Source of the DNA: Puffinus mauretanicus
Lineage: Eukaryota > Chordata > Aves > Procellariiformes > Procellariidae
Length of the DNA: 64,000 nucleotides
Assembly: GCA_023333565.1 (NCBI GenBank)
Contig: JAJKFH010002781.1
Location: forward strand, 638,501-702,500
Reading direction: 5' to 3'
Part shown: positions 11,019-22,558 of the stretch, piece by piece
How positions within the stretch are numbered: position 1 is the stretch's first letter
Layout of the letters: each line of letters starts with the position of its first letter
Translations under genes and position numbers: made by a program
The notes under the pieces: model-generated
Told to the model about the DNA's origin: nothing
Seen by the model: only the letters and a program-made list of their open reading frames with translations
Databases searched by the model: none

Positions 11019-13047
11019 CAAAAAGGAAACGCAAGCTTTCTTAGGCGTTGTGGGCTTTTGGAGAATGCATATTCCAAATTACAGTCAGATCGTGAGCCCT
11101 CTCTATCACGTGACCAGGAAGAAGAACGACTTCAAATGGGGCCCTGAGCAGCGACAAGCCTTTGAACAAATTAAACAGGAGATAGTTCAGGCAGTAGCCC
11201 TTGGGCCAGTCCGGGCAGGACAAGATGTAAGGAATGTGCTCTACACCGCAGCCGGGGAGAATGGCCCTACCTGGAGCCTCTGGCAGAAAGCACCAGGGGA
11301 GACTCGAGGTCGACCCTTAGGGTTCTGGAGTCGGGGATACAGAGGATCCGAGGCCCACTACACTCCAACTGAGAAGGAGATATTGGCAGCATATGAAGGG
11401 ATTCGAGCTGCTTCGGAAGTGGTTGGTACTGAAGCACAGCTCCTCCTGGCACCCCGACTGCCGGTGCTGGGCTGGATGTTCAAAGGGAGCATCCCCTCTA
11501 CACATCATGCAACCGATGCTACGTGGAGTAAGTGGGTCGCACTGATCACACAACGGGCCCGAATAGGAAACCCCAGTCGCCCAGGAATCTTGGAGGTGAT
11601 CACGAACTGGCCAGAAGGCAAAGATTTTGGCATATTCCCAAAGGAGGAGGTGACACGTGCTGAAGAGGCCCCACTGTATAATAAACTACCAGAAAACGAG
11701 AAGCAATATGCCCTGTTCACTGATGGGTCCTGTCGCCTTGTGGGAAAGCATCGGAGGTGGAAAGCTGCTGTATGGAGTCCTATACGCCAAGTTGCAGAAA
11801 CTGCTGAAGGAGAAGGTGAATCGAGCCAGTTTGCAGAGGTGAAAGCCATCCAGCTGGCCTTGGACATTGCTGAACGAGAAAAATGGCCAGTACTTTATCT
11901 CTATACTGACTCATGGATGGTGGCAAATGCCCTGTGGGGGTGGTTGCAACAGTGGAAGCAGAACAACTGGCAGCGCAGAGGTAAACCCATCTGGGCTGCT
12001 GCATTGTGGCAAGATATTGCTGCCCGGGTAGAGAGCCTGACTGTAAAAGTACGTCATGTAGATGCTCACGTGCCCAAGAGTCGGGCCACTGAGGAACATC
12101 AAAATAACCAGCAGGTGGACCAGGCTGCTAAGATTGAAGTGGCTCAGGTGGATTTGGACTGGCAACATAAGGGTGAATTATTTATAGCTCGGTGGGCCCA
12201 TGACGCATCAGGCCATCAAGGAAGAGATGCAATGTATAGATGGGCTCGTGATCGAGGGGTGGACTTAACCATGGACGCTATTGCACAGGTTATCCATGAA
12301 TGTGAAACGTGCGCTGCAATCAAACAAGCCAAGCGAGTAAATCCTCTTTGGTATGGAGAACGATGGTTGAAATATAAATATGGGGAGGCCTGGCAGATTG
12401 ATTATATCACACTCCCACAAACCTGACACGGTAAGCGCTATGTGCTCACCATGGTGGAAGCAACCACCGGCTGGCTAGAAACATACCCTGTGCCCCATGC
12501 CACTGCCCGGAACACCATCCTGGGCCTTGAAAAGCAAGTCCTATGGCGACATGGCACTCCAGAAAGAATTGAGTCAGACAACGGGACTCACTTCCGAAAC
12601 ACTCTCATAGACACCTGGGCCAAAGAGCATGGCATTGAGTGGGTCTATCATATCCCCTACCATGCAGCAGCCTCTGGGAAAATCGAACGATACAATGGAC
12701 TGCTAAAGACTACGTTGAGAGCAATGGGTGGTGGGACATTCAAGCATTGGGACACACATTTAGCAAAGGCCACCTGGTTAGTCAATACCAGGGGATCTGC
12801 CAATCGAGCTGGCCCTGCCCAATCAAGACTCTTACGTATTGTAGATGGAGATAAAGTCCCTGTTGTGCACAGAAGAAATATGCTGGGGAAGACAGTCTGG
12901 GTTACTCCTGCCTCTGGCAAGGGAAAACCCATTCGTGGGATTGCTTTTGCTCAAGCACCTGGGTACACTTGGTGGGTGATGCGAAAGGATGGGGAAGTCC
13001 GGTGTGTACCTCAAGGGGATTTGATTTTGGATGAAAATAGCCAATGA
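10939..13047 (+). pseudogene. pol: ERV-L-type pol remnant (RT end, RNase H, integrase), broken
   Basis: One frame of about 700 codons, interrupted by a single TGA at 12424-12426. Residues below are counted from 10900. Residues 15-110 match the C-terminal part of a retroviral RT (ETQAFLG, FWRMHIP, QAFEQIKQEI). The catalytic YXDD core lies upstream and is absent. RNase H follows with acidic residues D275 (LFTDGS), E313, D337 (YTDSW) and D407. Integrase starts with an HHCC zinc-binding module (H434, H439, C468, C471; spacing HX4H, CX2C) and the first catalytic Asp at D501. The stop falls eight codons later. The frame beyond the stop holds the second Asp (SDNGTHF) and the Glu (SGKIERYNG) of the DDE triad and a C-terminal DNA-binding-like region. 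No protease, dUTPase or env is seen. Family assignment to class III ERV-L rests on recognisable pol sequence. Confidence 0.9.
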
Positions 13048-13492
13048 ACTGAATTTTGATGTCAACTGTTACATGATATTGTATATCATTATTTCTATGA
13101 TATAGCAGTGGTATAGCAGTGAAAATCACCCAGATTAGTGAAGAATGAACTAACTCCGATGAAACAGAGCAAAGTGCAACGATGATAGAACTGGACGAGC
13201 GCAGCAGTACCGAAATGAGAACTAGCTTCAGGATGCAACAGCCCGACACCACACACCATCTCTTCGGCCCTGAAAGACTGTTATAACAGGTGGAGCCCAA
13301 AGTCATGGACTAAATAAACTCAGTGGACATTTTAGAGGGATAATCCATAGACCAAGGGAATGATGTCTGTGCGTGCATATATATATATGTGTATATATAA
13401 AGAAAGATAGTGGTGGTTAATTGAAATGTATTAAAAAAAAAAGATGTGAGACCTTAGCACGACATAAATGGTATGGAATAAGGGGTGGATAC
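13048..13492 (+). other. Provirus 3' untranslated region with weak polypurine tract
   Basis: There is no env or dUTPase frame. The region contains a short duplication (tatagcagtgg twice, near 13100-13122), an AT repeat at about 13376-13399, and the purine-rich GGAATAAGGGGTGGAT ending 3 nt before the 3' LTR, the expected position of the plus-strand primer. The polypurine tract is interrupted by T residues and is called mainly by position. Confidence 0.6.
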
Positions 13493-14010
13493 TGTCCTGG
13501 TTTCGGCTGGGATAGGGTTAAATTTCTTCCTAGTGCTGTGTTTTGGATTTAGTATGAGGAGAATGTTGATAACACACTGATGTTTTCAGTTGTTGCTAAG
13601 TGCCCTCCTAGTCCAAGGACAGCTCCCGTGCCTACTGACTGAGCTAGGTACACAAGATGGGAGGGAACATGATCAGGACAGCCAGCCCAGCTGGCTAATG
13701 GGGTATTCCATACCATGTGACGTCATGCTCAGTATATGAATGGTAGGCGTGATCCAGGAAGTACCGATCGCTACTTGGTTATCGGTCAGCGCGGGTGGTG
13801 AGCAATTGCATTGTGCATCACTCATTTGTATATTTTATCATTATCATTATTATTTTCCCTTTTTTTCCCGTTCTATTAAACTGTCTTTATCTCAACTCAC
13901 GAGTTTTCCTCACTCTTACCCTTCCGATTCTCTCCCCGTCCCGCTGGGGGTGGGGGGAGTGAGTGAGCGGCTGCGTGGTATTTGGCTGCCTGCCAGGTTA
14001 AACCACGACA
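13493..14010 (+). repeat. 3' LTR (518 bp)
   Basis: Nearly identical to the 5' LTR: four substitutions and one extra C. It keeps the perfect CRE palindrome TGACGTCA at 13718-13725, TATATGAA at 13733-13740 and ATTAAA at 13875-13880. It reads outward into the downstream flank, so it could in principle start transcription of neighbouring DNA. Confidence 0.95.
13718..13740 (+). promoter_or_regulatory. 3' LTR core promoter: perfect CRE plus TATA-like box
   Basis: TGACGTCA is the consensus cAMP-response element bound by CREB/ATF factors. It sits 7 bp before TATATGAA. The same octamer survives in the antisense solo LTR at 14695-14702, so it is probably ancestral to the LTR family. Activity is inferred. 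Confidence 0.6.
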
Positions 14011-14015
14011 ATAAT
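14011..14015 (+). repeat. Target-site duplication, right copy (ATAAT)
   Basis: Matches 9791-9795 exactly. The two copies show that the provirus is bounded by its original integration site. Confidence 0.9.
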
Positions 14016-14362
14016 ACACAAGAATAAATTGTAGGATATGACATCACTTTTCCTGGCAAATTACTTATCCACCACTGAACTGATAGTAGTATTAGTATAA
14101 GTTCGGTAAATCAAAATTATGAACGTAAATACATATTTGTGTGGTACTTCATCATTCTAGTTCAAAACTTGTCACTTCCTTTCAAACCTCAGATTCACAC
14201 AGCTGTCTGGAACAGACCACTCTTAATATACATGCAGTTTTCCCTGGGATATTTCACTTTTCAAATCATGTGACTGAAATAATTTTGTAACTTCCCCCAA
14301 ACTGTCATCCTCTGAACACAGTAATGAATGAAGTACCTCCTGGTTCTAGGACTCCCTGCTGT
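14016..14362. other. Short AT-rich spacer between provirus and solo LTR
   Basis: About 350 bp of unique-looking sequence without a recognisable gene or repeat. It separates two related LTR insertions in opposite orientation. Confidence 0.5.
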
Positions 14363-14367
14363 GTTTA

Positions 14368-14922
14368 TATTGTGTTTTAACCCCAGCCGGCAACTAAGCC
14401 CCACACAGCCACTTGCTCACTGCCCCCCTGTGGGATGGGGGAGAGAATGGGAAGGCTAAAAGTGAGAAAACTCATGGGTTGAGATAAAAACTGTTTAATA
14501 GGTAAAGCAAAAGCCGCACACACAAGCAAAGCAAAACAAGGAATTCATTCACCACTTCCCATCGGCAGGCAGGTGTTCAGCCATCTCCAGGAAAGCAGGG
14601 CTCCATCACGCGTAACGGCTACTTGGGAAGACAAACGCCATCACTCCGAACATCCCCTCCTTCCTTCTTCTTCCCCCAGCTCATATACTGAGCATGACGT
14701 CACATGGTATGGAATACCCCATTGGTCAGTTGGGTTAGCTGTCCTGGCTATGCTCCCTCCCAGCTGGCAGAGCATGGGAAGCGGAAAAGCCCTTGACTAT
14801 GTAAGCACTACTTAGCAACAACTAAAATATCAGTGTTATCAACATTCTTCTCATACTAAATCCAAAACACAGCACTATACCAACTACTAGGAAGAAAATT
14901 AACTCTATCACAGCCGAAAACA
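14368..14922 (-). repeat. Antisense solo LTR, ERV-L-like, older relative of the provirus LTR
   Basis: Reading on the minus strand, it matches the provirus LTR along its length: the 'actaggaagaaaatt' block near the U3 start, 'aaatccaaaacacagc', the CRE TGACGTCA at 14695-14702, and the U5 block 'ctcatgggttgagataaa'. The flanking pentamers GTTTA at 14363-14367 and 14923-14927 are a perfect target duplication. The outermost TG at the plus-strand left end has decayed to TA, and a few bases are missing near the other end. No internal region is present, so it is a solo LTR produced by LTR-LTR recombination. Confidence 0.9.
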
Positions 14923-14927
14923 GTTTA

Positions 14928-17138
14928 GTAATGAATTTAATTTCTGGAGTGGGTCCCCTCTTTGTTCCCATGAGCCAGGTTTCTGCAAACCGTATTTCAA
15001 ATTTACATGAGAAGACTGAACGCAAGAGTTCCAGGAAAATTATTCTGGAGTCATTCATATCAGTGCTTTCAAATGTCTCCCTCAAAATTAAATGTAGTAA
15101 TTCTGTATTGGATTAGAAAAGGAGAAACAAATCAAAATAATAATAAAACCCCCTAAATAGCATTGCAATGAAGGTCAATTAATTTTCATGAAGAAGTATA
15201 TGAAACAACTGCCTGCTTGGAGATGACAGACTAGAAAGGCTACTCTTGTGTAATCTACTTCTTTACTGTAAAATATATGTAACGTTGTTGATAAAGGCTG
15301 AATAAATATGTGTACATCATACTAATTTATCTCTTATTCATTGTTCCCTGGATAAATGCGAACTTAAAAAACCGCCCACTATTGCATTTAAGTTTTTATC
15401 AGTGAGATTTCAGATGTTACCAATGACATATTTTATCTCTTCTAGACAAATCTTAAGAAGGAGTGAAGCTTTCACAATGATACTCAAAATTAAATTGAGG
15501 GCTTTTTTTTGCATTATATTGTGAGCATTATTTGTTAAAGTGGCAGTAAATAGATGTTTTGGGTGAACCAGTGTTATGAAAAAAAAATGTTCTAGAATTT
15601 ACTCTCAATCTGCATGTGTACGAAATGGACACATTTAAGTTTTTATTTATTTATTTATTTTGAGGATAAGAGAAAGGAAAGATCTCCTTCATCTCAAGAA
15701 CCACCATCTTGAATGTAGAGATAAATACTGAGTGTGTGAATTGCATTGGAACACTTCACACCGAATTTTTCAATAATTCAAATTGAGGAAAAAAAATGAA
15801 AGACCTAAATACCAAACCCCTGAACTATTTGAGAAATGGTGTTTGTTCATTTTTGAAAACCTTTGATATTGAATATAGTTCCATAGGTGATTTCTTCATA
15901 CTTTTGCTGTGTATATATGATGGTAGGCCAGTAAGAAGGGAAACTGATAAATGGACAAAAAGCAAGGAGAGATAGAAACTAAGATGCAGAATTTCTTTCA
16001 AACGCCCTTGTAAAAAACTTCTCCAGCAGAAAGGTGAAGGGAAAATTTTCTCAAATGGAAAAGTTTAATCGTAAATTTTTAGTCAGCTTTAATACTGCTT
16101 TCTTACCAATTTCTTCTCTAAGCACCACAGAAGCAGCTGTCAGGTGATGAACAGTTCTAAGTACCTTCTCTTAGGACTTAAATAGGATCAGTCTTTTTCA
16201 AAATCTGACCCTGGCTTTATGGTCTGGACACATTGAAAATGCATTAGTGGTTTATGGCTCAGCATAGGTGATTTTTACATGAAATCTTGCATCTCCACTC
16301 GGAGCTCTCTGCAGCACTCTGACATGCTCCATTGGCGTTTGTGAAAAAGCTTCTTTCTTGGTGAAGCCAAGGAGAACTTGTTCATGGGAATGCCATGTAG
16401 AGCACTACTGCCTTAAGAGGTACGTCAGGTTTTGTAGATGGTTGAGCACCACTCCAGCCTTGTTCGAGGGAGCACATGTATAGGAATGCAGTTCTGAAAA
16501 CAGTCTATGGTTTTGTCCTCATGTCAAGAGAGTTTAAAAGATCTGGAGAGTTTGCAGGTACTCCAGCACTGTCTCCAGTCTCTTGAGCTGAGACGGAAGT
16601 ATTGGTGATAGTGTCTTTCAGAAACGTTGCTGGCACTGCTTCAGGTTCTCAGAACAGGAAGCTTTTCAAAAGACTCTCATCATTTTTTGGTGGGACTCTA
16701 TATTGTTGTGTTAGACTTATTTTTTTGAAGTTATGCATACACCCAGTTGAAAGAAGAATGATGTTGCACAAAGAGTTGTTTCAGCATGGCATCTCACACC
16801 AATTTCAGCCAAACATTTTAGCAGTTTCTCTTCTTGAACAGCCCCATAGCTGTCTGTCACACTTACCCTGCAGGTAGTAGTGGAGCTCACTACTGGGATC
16901 AGTTTGTCCAGTTTTCTGTGTTCTTCTTACCAGGATCTGAAGCTTTGCTCTGCTCAGAGATGAATTTGTCATGTCCTTCTGAACAAGCCAATCTAGGCAT
17001 TCCCACTGCCCCATTAAGATCTTTGTCCTTGAAATTCTTTTAAATGCCTGGGGAATAGCAACCAGCTACAGACCCCTACATTATATCCTCTCTCTGATAA
17101 TCAAGAAAAGTTAAATTATATTTTTTTATCCTTCTCAG
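14928..17138. other. AT-rich non-coding stretch
   Basis: No gene or repeat family recognised. It includes a short TTTA run near 15645-15660. The part from about 16100 is less AT-rich than the rest but shows no sustained open frame. Confidence 0.45.
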
Positions 17139-17267
17139 AGCTCCCTGTGGAAGAGGAGAGTGAAAGTACATGGTCGGACAACTGTTGCAGCTGCAGTCCC
17201 TCCTCCATGATTTGCCGCTGGAAGAAGACAGTAGATTCAAGAGACGTACACGAAATGCATCCTTCAG
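17139..17267 (+). other. Candidate internal exon (129 nt)
   Basis: A T-rich acceptor (ttttttatccttctcag, ending 17138) precedes 129 nt that are open in one frame only. The donor CAG|GTATGG follows at 17268. The frame reads LPVEEESESTWSDNCC..., an acidic stretch followed by a small cysteine cluster, then basic and polar residues. The other two frames contain stops. The length is a multiple of three, and the local base composition is more GC-rich than its surroundings. I do not recognise the peptide. About 43 open codons with both splice signals is suggestive but not decisive. Confidence 0.35.
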
Positions 17268-20200
17268 GTATGGGGTGCTGAGGGGTGGGCTAAGACTGAC
17301 AAAGGACCTGATAAAGGGGATTATCCTATGTTGACCCTTGAGAACATCACCCCTGATCTGGCAAAGAAAGGGGTTGTGAGAAAATTTGTATGCTGAAATT
17401 TTGAGACACTAAGGGCAGTTATCTTTTCATTACAGATGATCCTCAATAACCACTAACCCCTCCTTGCTCAGCAGAGCTCTGTCCTTCAAAGAACAGCAGA
17501 AAGTGCAGACTATTTTACCTCAGTATCAGCATGCTCTCCTCCCAGCAGCTGCATCTGAATTCTTAAATGTGGAGCACTGGGAAAGTTACAGGTTACATCA
17601 GTCCAGTTAGTTTTCAGAGGAGAAACTCTACTGCTCTCCCCCTCCCACCCCCAACACTGACAGTGTTCATTTTCTAAGTGACACTACTGCTCTTTTAAGT
17701 GACACTTCTGCTCTTCCAGAGTGGCAGCAGCAGCTTCTTTCTCTTCCTTCTGTTCTCCCCAGCTGTTTGTGTGTCTTCTACTGCCAGATTTTCAGCAATA
17801 GTCCCTTTTGACCAAGGTTCACAGGCTTGAGGAGGGACAGAAAAACATACACCTTTCGGTTGCCACTTTCCAAAGGAATGCATGGGGCTCCCTTTGTTCT
17901 TGTTGGCATGCCTCTGCCCTGGGCTTTTGCACCGTTCTCAGTATGGCATTGCTGAGCTTCTCACAAGCGCCATTTCTCTTCTCTTGCCAAAGATGTATCG
18001 GCTTGTTTTTCATGTTTTATGTCACTTTTTCCCACTAGGTATGTTTCTATTCTTTTCTTTGACAGGATTTTGCTGATGCCACTTTTGCCCTTGTACAGCA
18101 GGTCTTTCCCTCCTTTCTCTCCACTGCCCCTATTCCTTCCTGCAGCAGGCTTTCCAAGGTCTGTCCTGCACTGGCTACTGCTTTCCACTTTGCCAAGAGG
18201 GCATACAATCTCTTCTTCCTCTGCCATATTCTCTCTAGCTATTAACTTCCCATTTGCCTTTTCTTGCTTGCTGCTTTTCTGTATAAATGGCCACATCCTC
18301 CCACCCTTCATAAACCCAGCATGTTTTAAATCATCTCATGACGTGTGCTTCTGCCATGTTTTTTCATGCCTATGTCTTTTAACTCTAGTGCCCACTGCTG
18401 GATGACAACACTGAATACAATGTAACGCCAGCACAACCTTCTTCCACAGGCTTACTACACTGTGCCTTTGTACAGTGACTGCTGAAGCTGTTCCCATGCT
18501 CTTGCTGTGTTCTTCTGCTAGTCCCTCTCCCTTTTCACTCCAATTTTGACAAATCAATTTTTGAACCATAGCTATTGAATCTTTCCCTGTGTGCATTCAA
18601 ACCTCAATGTGCTCCTCTCTCAGGACCATCTCTTGCCTTACATTAGCTGCTGACTGTCCATTGTGCCACGTTTAACTCAGAGCCCAGTCCTCCTCTTTGC
18701 TGCCATACAGATTTCTGATTTTTGATACCATGCTTCCAGAAACAGTTTCAAAGTTCCTGCTTTTCTATGTGCTTCTGATCACCTTTCCTCTAAACTCAGG
18801 AGATCTCTCCTCCATACTTTCTCTTGTTTTGCAAGCCTGGTAAGGACAAGTAGTTATCAAATTCTGAAGGGAAGAGTGCACGAACTTTAAGGACCTCTTC
18901 TTGAAATGAAGCTTTTAGATTAGATAGTGCTGGTGGGCTTATGCAGCGGATTTTGTGAATGTCTTTTTCTTTCCCTTTGTGTCAGGCAATTATAGCAATC
19001 TCTGCCTCTTCTCTGTTCCATCACATGTAAGTTAACTAATTGGGTATTTTCTGCTTGAAAATCAATCCTTTCTTTGCCCAATGAGAGTACATATTATTCT
19101 CCACTGTAGTCTTTCCCACGTCAGTTTGGTTTCTTATTGTCCTGGATGAACCCGGCACTGTCCAACTCCACAGGCCTCTGTGCTTGCCATATTTTAACAG
19201 GTACAGGCTCATGGGATCTGGTCCTTTGCCACTGTAGCATCATTGCTGGTTCTTGGCACAGCGCTGTGAAAGCTGCCTTTCATCTTGGACGGTTCTGCTC
19301 CCCCTGTCTGCCATCCAGCACTGCATTCCGTCTCCCCACCTGTGCTCCTCCTGGACCTCCTCTGGAGCACAGGCACTGCTCTGTTCATGAGCAGCTCTTC
19401 TTACAGGAAGGAACTCCTTTCATCATGCCTTAGGTTTCAGAAAGTGGTATACTTAACTGCCATTCATTACTGAATAGTTCCAGAGAAGTTGTGCCGAAAC
19501 TTACTCCTGCATCTGTGAATTAGCAACCCGCCCATAATCACAGAAAATCTTTTAAAATCTGAAGAAAATCATGGGAATTTATGGCTGCAACTTTGAAATT
19601 CGGTGTTGATAAAGTCTTGGTGGGGTATGGATAGCATTTAAACAGTATGATTAATTTAAAATGGGTAGACGAGGAAGGGGCTTCAGACTCATAAGAACTA
19701 GATGAGTGTGAGACAGGCAAATTGACATGGAAGTCCTTACTAAGGAGACCCTTCCAGCCAGGCCTTTTGCAGTAGCTGCATAGATTTTGTGCACTGAGGA
19801 GGCCAAGCTCTGCTCATTGCACTCTTACTGGTGTGCATCTGTGCACACATAATGCGGCATCAGGTCCCCAGCCCAAAGAGACAAATGGCATCTTGCTTCA
19901 TTGTTCCTTTGACCATGGTAGACTTATACTTTAAGACCTATTTTAGGTATCTACCACAAGCATGTCTTAAGGGATCTAAGGGTCAAAAAGAGATCATGAG
20001 CTTGATGTGAGCTTGATTTCAATAGGATTTGGGGATTCAGTGTAGAATTGAATAGGGTTTGGATCCAGCTTAGCGAGGAGAGAGACGAGAGTTTTAGCCG
20101 ATCTTTTTCAAGCTCTTCTGCTTTCAACCTTCAGGACACAGGATAAAGTCCACCATGTTGCACATTGTTTCTTGTGGACTTTTTTTTTTAATACATCACA

Positions 20201-22553
20201 AAAAAAATCTGTGTATGCAGGTACTACTATTGCTAGCTATCTCTCACCATAAATATTCAGGGAACCTTTAAAGACACTCATTTTAGATATGACTCATAAA
20301 ACTTTCTGGTCATTCAGATAGAAAGACAGATATTTTATAAACATGGCACTCTTTAAAATGTCCATATTGTTCAGTAGTTTTAGTATCCCATAATAGTTTT
20401 ATGTGAAACAGAAGAAAGATCAATTGTGGATGCTTATTTTAAAAAATGATGGTGATAAATCACATACATTAAAGAGGTACTTTTTCCAGTAAAATAATCA
20501 GTGAACATTAACAGTATAGCATGCTGTAAATTATGAGGCATCATTAAATCTCTTAACAATTGAGAGTTTTTGAATTGAAAAAAGTCACAGAGTTGAGCAT
20601 TAATTATAAAGGTATAAGGAAATAAGCTTCTGTGTTTGATTTCACATTGCACTTAGATTTATAATTTATCCTTTTTTTTAGTTTGAATTCAATTTGTTCT
20701 GAATAAGGTGTATTGTACAGAATTGTATCTAAAATAGATCAAAACTTCTTGACTCTCGGGCAAATATATCGTTACTATAAATTGGAGATCCTTCTCTGAA
20801 TGGAAGGAATTAAAAACCTGGATGAAAATATCTTGTAGTAGATGCGAATGGACTTTCATGGCTCCTCCACATTGCTTAATACAAAACAAAACATAAATTG
20901 TTGAATCAAAGTAGCTACACTTGAGTGTACGTGTTATCAGGAAAACTCAGATGTAATGAGGAAACTGTCAAGCCAGCTAATAGACGTTCCAGTTTTTAAA
21001 TATCACTGTGCAAAGGACAACACAGAATTTTTACATCTTTTTAAATTTAAAAAAATGTAGCAACTCTTTCTCTTGTCATCGTGCAACTGGATAATTCTGC
21101 TGAGAAGATGGAGTGCGCATAAACACATGTTCTCTCTATCCCTTCCCAGTTCCTCTTGGTTGCACTGGTCAAGCTCTGTGGCTATTACCACCCTTAGTTT
21201 AGTTGCAGAGTGTGTTTTAGGGAAACCAAGTTCCCCTTTTGTGTGAACTGTGGTGTGGGTGGGTGCGTTACTGTGAACTCCTGAGTCTCATCCTGTTCTG
21301 GAATGATGTCATGACTGGAGCACACAACCAGGCTCAGGATTTCCCAGACATTTTAGCAGGTTTCTTTACACAAAGAGTCTGCAACCCAGTTAGAAGAACC
21401 GTATTATGTTTCCAAATACAATGAACTTGTCTCAAGACAGCTAAATAAACACACTGGGTAACTATAGAGTAGAAAAGTGAGTGCTAGAACTGTCTCATGA
21501 CACAGCAGCTTTAACATGATAGGTAGCCGCAGTTTGCCTATAGTCTGGAAGGAGCAGCTATCCTACAAAAGGCCAGAAGATGGAAAAGAAATGACTGTAA
21601 CCTGTAGGCAGGCTGGGAGAAAGGGAAGCGGAGCAGGAAGGAGAGAGCCTTGAGAAACATGGTTTGAACACTGATCTTTGGAAATGTTGTTTAAACCAAA
21701 TACCATCTTCTGAGACGGATGTCTTCTGTAATAATCTTGCATCTTTGGGACACTGTTGTTGCTATAGGTAGAGACAAAGGTTCTGAAACCAAAAGCAAGC
21801 ATTTTTCTTCTAGCTCCAAGGCAGTGGCAGGGAAGAAAGGTATCCTCTGAGAAAATAAGGAATGACAACACAGTTACATCTGCTCAGACTAGTTAAAAAA
21901 GCAAAATAATATGAATAACAGCTTGTTTCCAAATTTTGAATGTTCTTTCCTTCTCCATACATCAGCTAAAGTTATGTTCACCTTAAACACAGGGGTCCAG
22001 ATACTTTGTTTCTCTTGCCTACTTTTGCTGTACAGCCTCTGTATCAAGGCCATTTTTTGAGTTTGGAAAAGAATCACCCAAAGAAAGACTAAACCTGCGG
22101 TGATTGGAGAGCTAACATGATGGTATATTCTGCTTCTAGCAGAGAAAAGAAGAAAGGGGGCTGGCTGAAGAAGCACCGGTGCCAAACTTCTCCTTGTCAC
22201 TGACTGGTGTCCTTACTGGCCCAGGATAACTCAGAAAAGCTCATAGGTCACATGGGAAGAAGAAGGTAATGAAAAATAATTTTCCAGAACCTTTGTCCTA
22301 TTTAATAAGGTCTGCATTTTACCCCACTATGCAATGGCAAGCCTGTCAGACTTTTTGGGAACCATCTGTCTTTAAATTCTTCCCTGAAACTGCATCTTTC
22401 TTCCTCAGATGTGAATGTGTTGCATAGGTTACAATATAGTATTTCCAATTATAAAAAGCTAATTGCTTTTTCCAGTCAGGGCCCTGAAAAGTACCCTTTG
22501 TATGCCACTGGATTCAGCCTTAAAATGAGTCCGTGTGGTCAACATTTTTGTTA
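17268..22553. other. Non-coding stretch, partly pyrimidine-rich
   Basis: The part from 17460 to 19480 is T/C-rich on the plus strand and gives several chance open frames, the longest 128 codons at 18019-18405 with low-complexity Phe/Leu/Ser content. A 21-bp unit is duplicated imperfectly at 17676-17717. No recognised gene, RNA or transposon. Confidence 0.45.
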
Positions 22554-22558
22554 ATGGA

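Larger units (their letters stand above)
9796..14010 (+). mobile_element. Young ERV-L-like provirus, internally deleted
   Basis: A complete LTR-internal-LTR structure of 4,215 bp. Both LTRs begin TGTCCTGG and end CCACGACA, and the insertion is flanked by the 5-bp duplication ATAAT. The internal part has a tRNA-Lys1,2-type primer binding site, an unusual hydrophobic ORF, and a pol remnant consisting of the end of RT, RNase H and integrase. Gag, protease, the RT catalytic core, dUTPase and env are not seen. Pol resembles the class III ERV-L group, and ERV-L elements normally lack env. By eye the LTRs differ by four substitutions and one single-base indel over about 517 bp (about 0.8%). That implies roughly 2 million years if a bird neutral rate near 2e-9 per site per year applies. 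The element cannot be autonomous. Any mobility would have needed proteins from another copy. Confidence 0.95.

Noticed and set aside
11505..12168. Minus-strand frames of 120 and 85 codons over the provirus
   Set aside because: Shadows of the pol frame on the opposite strand.
18019..18405. 128-codon plus-strand frame
   Set aside because: It lies in a pyrimidine-rich region whose composition suppresses stops. The Phe/Leu/Ser/Pro-rich peptide has no domain.
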